A stretch of 40,860 nt of DNA from G020353235 sp964569555 (GCA_964569555.1 CAZMTT010000006.1:1-40860); one strand, 5' to 3'; shown: positions 8,526 to 17,259, numbered from the stretch's first letter. Notes: generated by a model from the letters alone, not told the origin. Numbers and translations: made by a program.

Positions 8526-10376
8526 ATGTTTGTTCTGGGTACGGCCGGGCATATTGACCACGGTAAGTCAGTCCTGGTGCACGCCTTAACCGGGATAGAC
8601 CCCGACCGGCTGGCTGAGGAGAAAGAGCGGGGCATGACCATTGACCTCGGCTTTGCCTGGCTGAAGCTGCCCAGCGGCCGGGAGGTGGGTATCGTCGATG
8701 TCCCCGGGCACGAGCGTTTCGTCAAGAACATGCTGGCCGGGGTGGGGGGTATTGACCTTGCCCTGCTGGTTATCGCCGCCAATGAAGGCATTATGCCCCA
8801 GACCAGGGAGCACCTGGCCATTATCGACCTGCTCGGCATCGCCAGAGGCGTGGTCGCCATCACCAAGAAAGACCTGGTGGATGATGAAACGCTGGCCGTG
8901 GTCAGGATGGAGACCGAGGAACTGCTCAAGCCGACCACCCTCGCCCAGGCCCCCATTATAGCCGTTTCGGCGGTAAGCAAAGAAGGACTGGACGAGCTCA
9001 TCTCCGCCATTGACGGGCTGCTCGGTTCCGCCACACCGAGAGAAGACCTGGGGCGGGCCAGACTGCCCGTAGACCGCGTCTTTACCATGGCGGGCTCGGG
9101 CACGGTAGTTACCGGGACATTAATCGACGGCTCACTCAGTGTCGGCGAGGAAGTCGAGATTGTCCCGTCGGGATTGAAATCACGCCTGCGGGGGCTGCAG
9201 ACGCACAAGACCCGCATTGAGGTTGCCCACCCCGGTAGCCGGGTGGCGGCCAATCTGGTCGGACTCAATACCGCCCAGCTGAAGCGGGGCGATGTACTTA
9301 CCCATCCCGGCTGGCTGAAGCCGGCCACCCTGCTCAGTGCCCGGCTGCGCCTGCTCGCCTATCTTCACCGCCCCCTGCGCCATAATACCAGTGTCAGCTT
9401 TCATACCGGCTCGGCGGAGGCAATGGCTAAACTGCGCCTGCTGGAGGCAGACGAAGTCAAGCCGGGAGAGGCTACCTGGGTGCAGCTATCACTGGACAGG
9501 CCGCTGGCGGTGGTGAGCGGCGACCATTTCATTATCCGCTCCACTGAAGAGACCCTGGGGGGCGGGCGGGTAGTTGAAGCTCACGCCAAGCGGCTGCGCC
9601 GCTACCGCCCGGAGGTAATTCAGAGCCTGAGGGTCAGGCAGGAAGGCAGCCCCGAAGAGGTTATCCTGGCGTTGCTGGCGGCAAAGCCAAAATGGGAGCT
9701 GTCCACTCTCTTGGCCCAGAGTAATCTGCCCGTCGCGGAAGCTCAATCGGTCATCGAGGCTTTAGTAAAGCAGGGCAGGGTGGTGGGGATGGGTCAGGGG
9801 GAAGCCCGGCTTCTTTTCACCAAGTCGGGCTGGGAGAGTATGGCACAGCAGGCGGTGTGCCTGGTCCAGGACTATCACCAGAGGTTCCCGGCTCGGGCCG
9901 GTATACCCAGGGTGGAGCTGAGCAACAAGCTGGGCGCCGGGGCAAATTCCCCGCTTATTCTGTCCCGGCTCATTGATGAAGGGGTCCTGATTGCCGAAAA
10001 GCTGACGGTCCGCCTGCCCACGCACCATGTTCAGCTTAATGCCGGGCAGCAGGCCAAGATAGATGCCTTTCTCAAGTCCCTGGCGCAGAGTCCGTATGCA
10101 CCGCCGAGTGAGCTTATCCCGGAAGCCGATTTGCTCAAGCTGCTGGTTCAGCGTGGTGAGGTGGTCAGGGTGAGTGACAGCGTCGTGCTGGCGGCTTCAG
10201 CCTATGACGAAATGGTAGCTAAAGTTACGGCCCACATTAAGAGTCAGGGCAAGATAACCCTGGCTGAGGTGCGGGATATGTTTGGCACCAGCCGCAAATA
10301 CGCCCAGGCTTTTCTGGAGTATCTGGACAGCAAAAAAATAACCCGCCGCGTTGGTGACGAGCGGGTCCTCTACTAG
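8526..10376 (+). CDS. selB: Selenocysteine-specific elongation factor
   Basis: SelB is a GTPase that carries Sec-tRNA(Sec) to ribosomes paused at UGA next to a SECIS hairpin. The 616-residue protein starts with the GTPase domain: GHIDHGKS P-loop, DVPGHERF, and TKKDL. EF-Tu-like beta-barrel domains follow (around 180-340), and the C-terminal half is the winged-helix SECIS-binding region, ending with EVRDMFGTSRKYAQAFLEYLD. Its length is typical of full SelB. It follows selA closely, so both are co-expressed. Its clients in this window are fdnG and selD. Confidence 0.95.
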   Translation: MFVLGTAGHIDHGKSVLVHALTGIDPDRLAEEKERGMTIDLGFAWLKLPSGREVGIVDVPGHERFVKNMLAGVGGIDLALLVIAANEGIMPQTREHLAIIDLLGIARGVVAITKKDLVDDETLAVVRMETEELLKPTTLAQAPIIAVSAVSKEGLDELISAIDGLLGSATPREDLGRARLPVDRVFTMAGSGTVVTGTLIDGSLSVGEEVEIVPSGLKSRLRGLQTHKTRIEVAHPGSRVAANLVGLNTAQLKRGDVLTHPGWLKPATLLSARLRLLAYLHRPLRHNTSVSFHTGSAEAMAKLRLLEADEVKPGEATWVQLSLDRPLAVVSGDHFIIRSTEETLGGGRVVEAHAKRLRRYRPEVIQSLRVRQEGSPEEVILALLAAKPKWELSTLLAQSNLPVAEAQSVIEALVKQGRVVGMGQGEARLLFTKSGWESMAQQAVCLVQDYHQRFPARAGIPRVELSNKLGAGANSPLILSRLIDEGVLIAEKLTVRLPTHHVQLNAGQQAKIDAFLKSLAQSPYAPPSELIPEADLLKLLVQRGEVVRVSDSVVLAASAYDEMVAKVTAHIKSQGKITLAEVRDMFGTSRKYAQAFLEYLDSKKITRRVGDERVLY

Positions 10377-10451
10377 AGAATAAAGCTTTAACCTTCCCCC
10401 AGGGTGGTTATGGTGGTACACTCCTGACTGATAAGTGAAGGATGGTGAGAA

Positions 10452-10835
10452 ATGGAATATTGGCTTGATAAATGGATAGCAGGTCAGACCGAAAGGAAAG
10501 CACCGAAACGGGAGGTGGTAGAGGCTAAACTTGAAAATCAAGATGGGCGTTGCATGTATTGTGGCCATAAACTAAACAGGGGAAACATGGAGGCAGACCA
10601 TAAAAAATCATTAAAAAACGGAGGCTCCTCCACCGCGCCCGCCAACATCCAGTTAGTGTGCAGACCTTGCAATAGACTTAAGAGCACAATGAACGATAAG
10701 CCTTTCAGACGTATGTATGAACTTGACCTTGATGCTAAAGTGCCTCCTGCTAGAGCAATTCCATATAGCTATTTTGACAAAATAAAAGCAAGCAAGCCGA
10801 AAGTCAAAAGGAAAGACCCATACAATGGTTATTAA
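10452..10835 (+). CDS. HNH endonuclease family protein
   Basis: This 127-residue protein has a compact HNH core: a CMYCGHKL zinc knuckle, EADHKKSLKNGGSS carrying the catalytic histidine, then NIQLVCRPCNRLKS with the second CxxC and the HNH asparagine. Such nucleases occur alone in phages, mobile elements and restriction or repair contexts; the substrate cannot be assigned. The coding sequence is lysine-rich and much more AT-rich than selB before it or fdhE after it, which suggests acquisition. It lies between selB and the selC gene and has no obvious partner. The C-terminus is basic. Confidence 0.75.
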   Translation: MEYWLDKWIAGQTERKAPKREVVEAKLENQDGRCMYCGHKLNRGNMEADHKKSLKNGGSSTAPANIQLVCRPCNRLKSTMNDKPFRRMYELDLDAKVPPARAIPYSYFDKIKASKPKVKRKDPYNGY

Positions 10836-10981
10836 TGTTTTTAAATAGCTAAGTGCTAATAGAGAAAAGATAGGCTAGATTACTTCTTAAGATAAGTTGA
10901 ACATTTTGGCTAAGTGTGTATGGCATGTTTCAAAGGGTCATTTTATTATATTATAAATAAAAAGGCAGATAGGAGGTTAAG

Positions 10982-11308
10982 ATGATTCTTCAAATTGTGG
11001 TGGGCAGCGTTGCCCTAGTTGTTAGTATAGTCGCTGTAATTATGATGATAGTGCTCTATAGAAGAACAACCAAATTAATCAACTCTGGCAATGACATATT
11101 GTGGTATTTAACCAATCTAGTTCCAAATACAGCACCCGACCCTGAAACAGTGAGAAGGCTAATAGATGACTATCAAAAAAACGGGGAATGGCGAGGCAGG
11201 ATATTTCGACATGATGATAAATATAGCATTGCTTTTGATATGTCTTTAACTGAAACAATAAAGATAGGAGAAAACGTGGTAGTAGTGAAAAAGAAAGTAG
11301 AAAAATGA
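10982..11308 (+). CDS. Hypothetical protein with one N-terminal membrane helix
   Basis: I do not recognise this 108-residue protein. Residues 4-27 form one hydrophobic helix (VVGSVALVVSIVAVIMMIVLY), followed by RRTTK, which suggests the rest (residues 28-108) is cytoplasmic. That soluble part is charged, with no cysteine or catalytic signature. The start is convincing: AGGAGG lies six bases before ATG, in an AT-rich leader. Base composition matches the neighbouring HNH gene and not the flanking selenium genes. Its stop overlaps the ATG of a 22-codon reading frame. Confidence 0.6.
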   Translation: MILQIVVGSVALVVSIVAVIMMIVLYRRTTKLINSGNDILWYLTNLVPNTAPDPETVRRLIDDYQKNGEWRGRIFRHDDKYSIAFDMSLTETIKIGENVVVVKKKVEK

Positions 11309-11373
11309 ATGAATCTAATAGCAACTCCACTTTGTCAATTGTTGCATCCTACAAGCAGGTTAGTCCATCATAA
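11305..11373 (+). CDS. Possible 22-residue peptide or gene remnant
   Basis: ATG at 11305 overlaps the preceding stop as ATGA, which would allow translational coupling. The frame runs for 22 serine-rich codons to TAA. No family is recognisable. It may be the 5' remnant of a gene lost downstream, a coupled small peptide, or chance. The ribosome binding site is weak. Confidence 0.2.
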   Translation: MNESNSNSTLSIVASYKQVSPS

Positions 11374-11375
11374 AT

Positions 11376-11397
11376 AGTTTTATACTATGATAAAACT
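11376..11397. repeat. AT-rich inverted repeat
   Basis: AGTTTTAT and ATAAAACT are perfect 8-base arms around ACTATG. It lies downstream of the small-membrane-protein gene, between it and selC, with no T-run following. It could be a weak terminator or a protein-binding site. Confidence 0.3.
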
Positions 11398-11488
11398 TCA
11401 AGCTATCCTCAAACTTTGCTGATCTAGTGTATCTCAGTATCATGGCGAGGGATTCTCAGCGCCCCAGTCTCTAAAGTGGCTCTCATAG

Positions 11489-11584
11489 TGGCGGGAGCGT
11501 ATGGGAGTCGAACCCACCGGGGACATTTTAGTGCCCCCCAACGGATTTGAAGTCCGCGAAGCCCACCGGGACTCATCCGCCCCC
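11489..11584 (-). tRNA. selC: tRNA-Sec(TCA)
   Basis: This 96-base gene has all the hallmarks of bacterial tRNA-Sec. The 8-base acceptor strand GGGGGCGG faces ACGCTCCC, with one G-T pair and a mismatch at the innermost position. The D stem GAGTCC/GGGCTT has six pairs and a tiny CGGT loop. The anticodon loop is CTTCAAA (TCA). The variable arm is long, GGGGGCA/TGTCCCC. The T arm is GTGGG-TTCGACT-CCCAT, followed by discriminator G and an encoded CCA. It lies 63 bases downstream of fdhE on the same strand, with no hairpin terminator between them, so it may be co-transcribed with the formate dehydrogenase genes. TATAAT in the gap (11601-11606) could also serve as its own -10 box. Confidence 0.95.
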
Positions 11585-11647
11585 GAAAACAGTTAAATTA
11601 ATTATATATCAATGATAAAAAGGGGCGCAAACGATTAGCTGGTTGGG

Positions 11648-12508
11648 CTATTTTGTCTCGGTGGGCTTGTCGTGGGGGAGATAGCCGCGCTCCTGCGCCT
11701 GTCTATCCAGGTCGAGGGTATAAACGCGCTCCAGAGGCAGCAGCGCCTCCGCCTGGGCCTGGCGCAGGTCAATGGCTTTTAGATAGCGCCGGCAGTGCTC
11801 GCAGACATAGAGCCGGTAGGTGCCGGCTTCGTCGGTGAAATAGGCCAGGTCGTTCTGGTCCTGGGTGCCGCAATAGGGGCACTCCAGACGTTGGAAGAGC
11901 CACTCCGCATCACAGCGGGAGCACAGCAGATAGCGGGCGCCGCGCTCTTCATCGAGAAAGGCGAAATCGGGACTACCGCCGCAAATCGGGCAGAAGCCAC
12001 GCCGCCAGCGCTCCTGGTTCACCAGCGGCAGCAGGGCCTGGGCATAGCCGGTCAGGAACGGCTTGATACTGGCCTGGATGAGGTTGTTGAGCAGGGCCTC
12101 TTCGGATTCATTGAGGCTGGTGGCGAGGGGTAGCCTGGCTCCCTCAAACCAGGCTTTCAGTATATCCGGGGTAATGATGTGGGCGGGTTCCAGCTCTTTC
12201 AGCTCCTCGACGGCGGGACCAAAGAGGGCGGGATACCGGGCAAAAAGATTGCTGACCTCAACATATATTTCCTGTAATAGTGACCGGTCCAGGGTGAGGT
12301 CGTCAAAACCGAGCAGCGGTGAGCCCTGCTCCAGGCGGGAGTTAACCGCCTTTTTAGTTAATCTAGGCTTGGGGGGGGCTATTTTCGTCCCAAGCCTAGA
12401 TTCAATACGAAGTAAGTTCTGATAGAACTCTAGAAGTTGAGGTAAGCTGCCTTTTTTGCTTTTCTCTTCCTCTAGCCTTTCAATAATCTTGTCTATTACG
12501 GCGGACAC
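11648..12508 (-). CDS. fdhE: Formate dehydrogenase accessory protein FdhE
   Basis: FdhE is a rubredoxin-like cytoplasmic protein needed to obtain active Tat-exported formate dehydrogenase; in E. coli it binds the catalytic subunit. The 286-residue protein has an alpha-helical N-terminal half and four CxxC pairs: C173/C176, C196/C199, C210/C213 and C236/C239. The start is GTG at 12506-12508, immediately after the fdnI stop, which implies coupling. The presence of FdhE supports export of FdnG. A strong 14-base inverted repeat lies inside the coding sequence at 12360-12402. Confidence 0.92.
   Translation of the reverse strand: MSAVIDKIIERLEEEKSKKGSLPQLLEFYQNLLRIESRLGTKIAPPKPRLTKKAVNSRLEQGSPLLGFDDLTLDRSLLQEIYVEVSNLFARYPALFGPAVEELKELEPAHIITPDILKAWFEGARLPLATSLNESEEALLNNLIQASIKPFLTGYAQALLPLVNQERWRRGFCPICGGSPDFAFLDEERGARYLLCSRCDAEWLFQRLECPYCGTQDQNDLAYFTDEAGTYRLYVCEHCRRYLKAIDLRQAQAEALLPLERVYTLDLDRQAQERGYLPHDKPTETK
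12360..12402. repeat. 14-base inverted repeat inside fdhE
   Basis: AATCTAGGCTTGGG (12360-12373) and CCCAAGCCTAGATT (12389-12402) are perfect 14-base arms around a 15-base spacer. With the first arm, the spacer makes a run of eight G residues. It encodes about residues 36-50 of FdhE (ESRLG ... KPRL), a segment before the conserved core. In mRNA it would form a very stable hairpin. Confidence 0.75.
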
Positions 12509-13168
12509 TTAGCTTTTCTCTGCCCCTCTAGCTATCTTCTCATACCATTTTCCATGATGTGACCGGGCATAGTCAACTGATACCGTACCCCGATACATGG
12601 AGCTCCATGCCCCGGTGCGCAGTGGGCGCATCATCGGGTGAACCACGGAGAGATAAATATGGACAAACAACATACAGCCGGTAGCGATGAAGGCGACGTC
12701 ATGCAGTAGAACCATCCATTGCAGTAGTTCCGGCGGGGCGGTCGTCTTGAAGGCCCACATAATAAGCCCGCTTATGGCAAAGACCACCCCGAAGACAATC
12801 ACCATGAACCACCACATCTTCTGGCCGGTGTTCATGTGGTCCTGAGGGGGCATGGCCGCTTCGTCACTCAGGAAATAGTAGCGGGGAGCCGCTTGTAGCC
12901 AGCCGATATCATCCTTGCCCCAGACAAAGGCTTCTTTTATGCCCTTGATAGATGCCTTCCAGTTGAGCGGGATGTAGATGAGAGGCGCCACGATGAAGAG
13001 AACCGCGGCCACACGGTGTATGATGCGGGTCCAGCTATCCGCGGCCAGGGCGCCTAGCGGAGGCACAAACAGGATAAGGCCGGTGACAAACAGGGCGATA
13101 AAAGCACCGGCGTGTACCCAGTGCAGGATACGGGTCGGCTTTCGGTAGCGTTCTACTTCTTGCACCAT
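12509..13168 (-). CDS. fdnI: Formate dehydrogenase cytochrome b subunit (gamma)
   Basis: This 219-residue membrane subunit binds haem b and passes formate-derived electrons to the quinone pool. Four hydrophobic helices are visible. Conserved histidines occur in RILHWVHAGAF near the N-terminus, in RIIHRVAAV, and in FVHIYLSVVHP near the C-terminus. The start at 13168 is preferred over an upstream in-frame ATG at 13228, because GGAGGAG lies directly before it and the upstream stretch would overlap fdnH. It sits between fdnH and fdhE with nearly no gap. Its presence implies that the host has quinones, unlike Dehalococcoides-type organohalide respirers. Confidence 0.92.
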   Translation of the reverse strand: MVQEVERYRKPTRILHWVHAGAFIALFVTGLILFVPPLGALAADSWTRIIHRVAAVLFIVAPLIYIPLNWKASIKGIKEAFVWGKDDIGWLQAAPRYYFLSDEAAMPPQDHMNTGQKMWWFMVIVFGVVFAISGLIMWAFKTTAPPELLQWMVLLHDVAFIATGCMLFVHIYLSVVHPMMRPLRTGAWSSMYRGTVSVDYARSHHGKWYEKIARGAEKS

Positions 13169-13169
13169 G

Positions 13170-14015
13170 TTACTTCTCCTCCTTCTGGGGTGGTAGTTCT
13201 TTGGCCATCTTTGCCTCCCGGGCGACAATGTAGTTCAAGCCCAGCCCGATTAAGGTCAGTCCGCCCAGTGCCCAGCCCAGCGGCTGGATTACATCCTGCC
13301 AGGCAACTACTGTCGGCGAAACCTGTGGCGCTGCCGGCAGCCCGTAGACAGTGGGGTGGTCATCAAGGACATACATGACATGCAGCCCGTCCAGCTCTTT
13401 TTCCCCGTACAGGTTGGCATTTACCCAGCCTTTCGCCTGAAGGTCGGCTACCCGCGCTTTCCCCTCGGCGAGCAGCTCATCGCGGTCGCCATACATCAGG
13501 GCTTTGGGCGGGCAGGTCTTGACGCAGGCTGGCTGCCAGCCCTCGGCGATACGGTCCAGGCCAGGGGTAGTGCAGAAGGTGCACTTATCCATTTTGGCGA
13601 CCCCGGTAAGCAGATTGCGGTCGGTACGGGGCACACTGAAGGGACAGGCATCGATGCAGTAGCCGCAGCCGGTGCAGGCATCTTTATTGTAGGCAACAAA
13701 GCCCAGCTCGTGATGATAGAGGGCACCGGAGGGACAAACCTTGACGCAGCCGGCATCAGTGCAGTGCATGCAGGCACGGCGGGTAAACAGCCACCTCATC
13801 ATTCCCCCCGGCTCTACTTCGCGGAATTCCATCTTGAGCCAGGTGTTGGGGGCGAGGTCGGGCGGGTTTTCGTAGCTGCCCCAGTTGGCGGCATCTACCC
13901 CGTTTTCCACGGTGGGGATAAACTCGTCATTCTCGTTCCACTGCTTGCACGCCGCCTGGCAGCCACGACAAGCAGTGCACCGGGTTGGGTCATATAGAAT
14001 TGCTTTTTCTGCCAT
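13170..14015 (-). CDS. fdnH: Formate dehydrogenase iron-sulfur subunit (beta)
   Basis: This subunit carries four [4Fe-4S] clusters that link the catalytic subunit to the cytochrome b. Cysteine groups are visible as CTACRGCQAACK, CMHCTDAGCVKVCP, CTGCGYCIDACP and the CTFC...CVKTCP pair. A C-terminal hydrophobic helix (WALGGLTLIGLGLNYIV) anchors it in the membrane, as in FdnH. There are two consecutive ATG codons; the second (14015) has the better spacing to GGAGG and is chosen. That gives 281 residues. It lies between fdnG and fdnI in the same operon. Confidence 0.93.
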   Translation of the reverse strand: MAEKAILYDPTRCTACRGCQAACKQWNENDEFIPTVENGVDAANWGSYENPPDLAPNTWLKMEFREVEPGGMMRWLFTRRACMHCTDAGCVKVCPSGALYHHELGFVAYNKDACTGCGYCIDACPFSVPRTDRNLLTGVAKMDKCTFCTTPGLDRIAEGWQPACVKTCPPKALMYGDRDELLAEGKARVADLQAKGWVNANLYGEKELDGLHVMYVLDDHPTVYGLPAAPQVSPTVVAWQDVIQPLGWALGGLTLIGLGLNYIVAREAKMAKELPPQKEEK

Positions 14016-14049
14016 CATTACCTCCAGCTAGAAATTTAATTCTCATCAG

Positions 14050-17000
14050 CTAGGCCTTGCGAATATTAACCAGGAAGGCTTTATATTCCGGTATCATCGT
14101 GTTGGCGTCACCGACATGGGGGGTAAGCGAATTAGCGCTGTCGCCGGTGGAAAGGCCGACAAAGCCCCAGTGCCAGGGTATGCCCACCTGATGTACCTTG
14201 GTGCCATTCAGCTGGAATGGCTTGAAGCGTTTGGTGACAATCGCCTTCAGGGTTACCTTACCCCGGGTTGATTCCACGATGACCTTTTCTCCGTTGGCAA
14301 TACCCTTTTCGGCAGCCAGCTCCTCGCTCATCTCAACGAAGGGCTCGGGCATCATCTCAATCACCCACGGCATATTGCGGGTCATCTGCCCGCCCTGCCA
14401 GTGCTCGCAGAGCCGGTAGGTGGAGCACACATAGGGATATTTATCCGGCGTGCCCTGTTCATCCGGTCTCCATATCTTGAAGGCAGGGTTATTATGCTGC
14501 TTGGACATTGGGTTCTGTATCGGCGACTCCCAGGGCTCGTAGTGCTCGGGGAGTGGTCCCTCGGCCATGCCGGGACCGAAGACGCGGGCGTGCCCTTCCG
14601 GTTTCATGATGAAGGGATATTTAGTATTCTCCGGGTCAACCGCCATTGGTGGCCAGCCACCGTCGGGGACATCACCGACCCATTTGCCATCCTGCCACCA
14701 GATGACCGGCTGCTCTTTGTCCCAGGGGATGCCGTTGAGGTCAACCGAGGCGCGGTTATAGATAATGCGCCGGTTGACTGGCCAGCACCAGGCAAACTTG
14801 GGGAAGAGGCCGATGTTAAACGGCCCCGGGGTCAGGTCGCGGCGGGCCGCCATATTGCCATCTTCGGTGTAGCTGGCACAGTAGAGCCAGTTACCCGAGG
14901 TGGTGGTGCCATCGTCCTTCAGTTTACCGAAGCTGGGCAGCAGCTCACCGGTGGTGAGGTCATAGCCATTTATTTCCTTGGCTACGGCGTGGACATCGGG
15001 GTGTTCGGCACCGTAGTTCCAGTCAAGGTTGGTAATTGCTTCAGCGTTGGGACCGCCCTCGCTGGCGTAGAGCGCTTTCAGTTTGCGTGCCAGCCAGTCC
15101 ACCATCCACAGGTCATCCATGGCATCACCCGGGCCGTCGGCACACTTGTAGCGCCACTGGCTCAAGCGCCCGCTGTTGGTGACGCTGCCCTCTTTCTCAA
15201 AGGAGCAGCGTGCCGGGAGCAGGAAGACCTCGGTCTTAATATCAGCCGGGTTTACTCCCGGGCGCCGCCAGAAGTTAGCCGTTTCGGTGTGCCACATATC
15301 GGCGACCAGCATCCAGTCCAGCTTCTCCAAAGCCCGACGCTCTAGCTCGGCGTTGGGTCCGCCTACCGCCGGGTTCTGCCCCCAGACCATCAGTCCCTTG
15401 ATTACATCGGCATACATGGCTTCAAACAGGGCAATGTGGGAGTAGTTCTTACCGTTTTCAATCTTGGGCAGATAGTGAAAGCCAAACTGGTTGCTTCTGG
15501 TGGCGGTGTCGCCATACCATGCCTTGAGCAGGCTGACCACATACTTGGGGGTATTCTGCCACCAGTTGGCACTCTTGGGGTCGTTGCTGGTCGGCGTAGC
15601 CCGTTTTAAATACGTGTCAAGTGAGCTATCGGTATTCACCGGCACTTTGAGATAGCCGGGGAGAATATGAAATAGCAGGCAGTGGTCGGTGGAGCCCTGC
15701 ACGTTGGATTCACCCCTCATGGCGTTGATGCCGCCGCCGGCGACACCGATATTAGCCAGAAGCAGCTGCAGGATACAGTAAGAGCGGATATTCTGGGCGC
15801 CGTAGGTATGCTGGGTGGTACCCATGGCATAGAGAATAGTACCTGCCTTGCCCACCTGTCCGGTGGCGGCGAAGGTACGGCAGACTTCACGGAAAGTATC
15901 TACTGGTGCCCCGGTGATCTGGTTTACCTTCTCCGGGGTGTAGCGGGCGAAGTGCTGCTTCATAAGCTGGAACACGCAGTTCTTACTCTTGAGGCTCATA
16001 TCTCTCTTGGGGATGCCGTTCTGGTCAAGCTGGAACTGCCAGCTTGCTTTGTCGTATTTCCGTTTACCGCCGTCGGTTTCATTGTGGCTGCCGGCGTAAC
16101 CGGAGAACAGTCCTTCCAGCTCGGCAGGTCCCTTGTAGCTGGGAGTAATCAGGTAGGGAGCGTTGGTGTATTCCTTGATGTAGGTCAGGTTGTAGTTATT
16201 GGGGTTACGTTCAATATCATCCAGCACATACTTGATCATACCGCCGATAAAGGCAATGTCAGTCCCCGAGCGCAGCGGGCAATAGATATCCGCCTTAGCC
16301 GAGGTTCGGGTAAATCTGGGGTCAACGCTGATAAGCTTGGCCCCCTTCTCCTTGGCTATGGTGATGTGACCAAAAGCAGCCGGATGGTTTTCGGCAGGGT
16401 TGGAGCCGATGGCTAACATGCAATCGCTGTTGGCGATGTCGTTCCAGTGGTTGGTCATCGCCCCTCGCCCGAATGATTCCGCCAAACTGGCGACAGTGGG
16501 GGAATGTCATATACGGGCGTGGTGTTCGAGATAGACCACACCCAGCGCCCGGGTCAGCTTGGCGAGGAGATAGCACTCCTCGTTATCCAGGGCGGAGCCG
16601 CCCAGGTTGGCGATGGCCTCGGTGCGGTTGACCAGTTGACCAGTATCGTTCCGCTCGGTAAAGTTGGCATCTCGGGTGTCTTTAATGCGGTGGGCAATCT
16701 CATTGAGTGCCCACTCCCAGCTCTTTTCCTGCCACTGGTTTCCACCCGGGGCCCGGTAAAGGACCTTGCTCAGACGCCAGGGATTATCAGCGGAAAGCTG
16801 CCGCATTGAAGCGCCCTTGGCGCAGGCGCCACCGCGGTTAATGGGATGGTCCGGGTCGCCCTCAATGTTGACCACCTTGCCATTTACGGCGGCGACCAGA
16901 AAGCCGCAGCCAGAGGCATCATACGGGCAGATGGTGGTCTTTTCACCGATTTTCTTCTTGAGGGGGAGCAGTCTGGGGGCCTGGGCTTGGGCTAATTCGG

Positions 17001-17079
17001 GGTCAAACATCCCGAAAAGGAAGACACCACCCATCCCCACTCCTGAGGCTTTCAGGAACTCTCTTCGGCTTAGCTCCAT
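14050..17079 (-). CDS. fdnG: Formate dehydrogenase catalytic subunit, selenocysteine-containing, Tat-exported
   Basis: This is the molybdenum or tungsten bis-MGD subunit that oxidises formate to CO2 outside the cytoplasmic membrane. The frame is interrupted by TGA at 16507-16509, which encodes Sec191 in EHHARI-U-HSPTVASL, matching the Sec site of FdnG. Read through, the protein has 1009 residues, a normal length. The N-terminus MELSRREFLKASG is a twin-arginine signal. The N-terminal cluster motif is C51-x2-D54-x3-C58-x27-C86, so aspartate replaces the second cysteine. AAGGAG precedes the ATG by about eight bases. fdnH, fdnI and fdhE follow, and selC lies beyond. Without recoding it would be mis-annotated as two genes. 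Confidence 0.96.
16479..16493 (-). promoter_or_regulatory. Candidate SECIS hairpin of fdnG
   Basis: In the fdnG mRNA, CGCC and GGCG pair around AGTTT, extended by one T-G pair, starting 13 bases after the recoded TGA. The distance and the GU-containing apical loop fit a bacterial SECIS. The loop differs from that in selD, so SelB would need to tolerate both. Confidence 0.45.
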
Positions 17080-17196
17080 TTTGGTACTCCTTTCCCTACG
17101 TTGTCAGTTGATTAGCATCCTCCAAGATATGTTTATTTTTAGGGGTATTACTTAAGTAGAAATAATGAGATACATGCTTTTAACATGGTGTTTTAT

Positions 17197-17228
17197 ATAG
17201 AATAAAAAATTATGCCCCTCTTTGTCAA
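17197..17228 (-). promoter_or_regulatory. Candidate fdnG promoter
   Basis: On the minus strand a perfect -35 box TTGACA (17223-17228) is followed 18-19 bases later by TTATTC/TATTCT as a possible -10. The 180-base gap between the cyclophilin and fdnG genes is AT-rich here and otherwise empty. The spacer is longer than ideal, so the -10 call is uncertain. Confidence 0.4.
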
Positions 17229-17259
17229 GACCTGAAGCAAAAGATTTAGACATCCTGAG

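Noticed and set aside
8141..9328. A 395-codon open frame opposite the selA/selB junction
   Set aside because: It lies antisense to two well-conserved genes, has low-complexity serine/proline-rich composition and no ribosome binding site.
10377..11488. An intact integrated element at selC with attachment repeats
   Set aside because: I found no copy of the selC 3' end at the selB side and no integrase or excisionase gene.
14401..15345. A 314-codon open frame antisense to fdnG
   Set aside because: A consequence of GC-rich codon use in fdnG; no recognisable domain and no start signal.
14050..17079. Two separate formate dehydrogenase genes or a nonsense pseudogene
   Set aside because: The only break is a TGA at the canonical selenocysteine position, and all the Sec machinery is adjacent.
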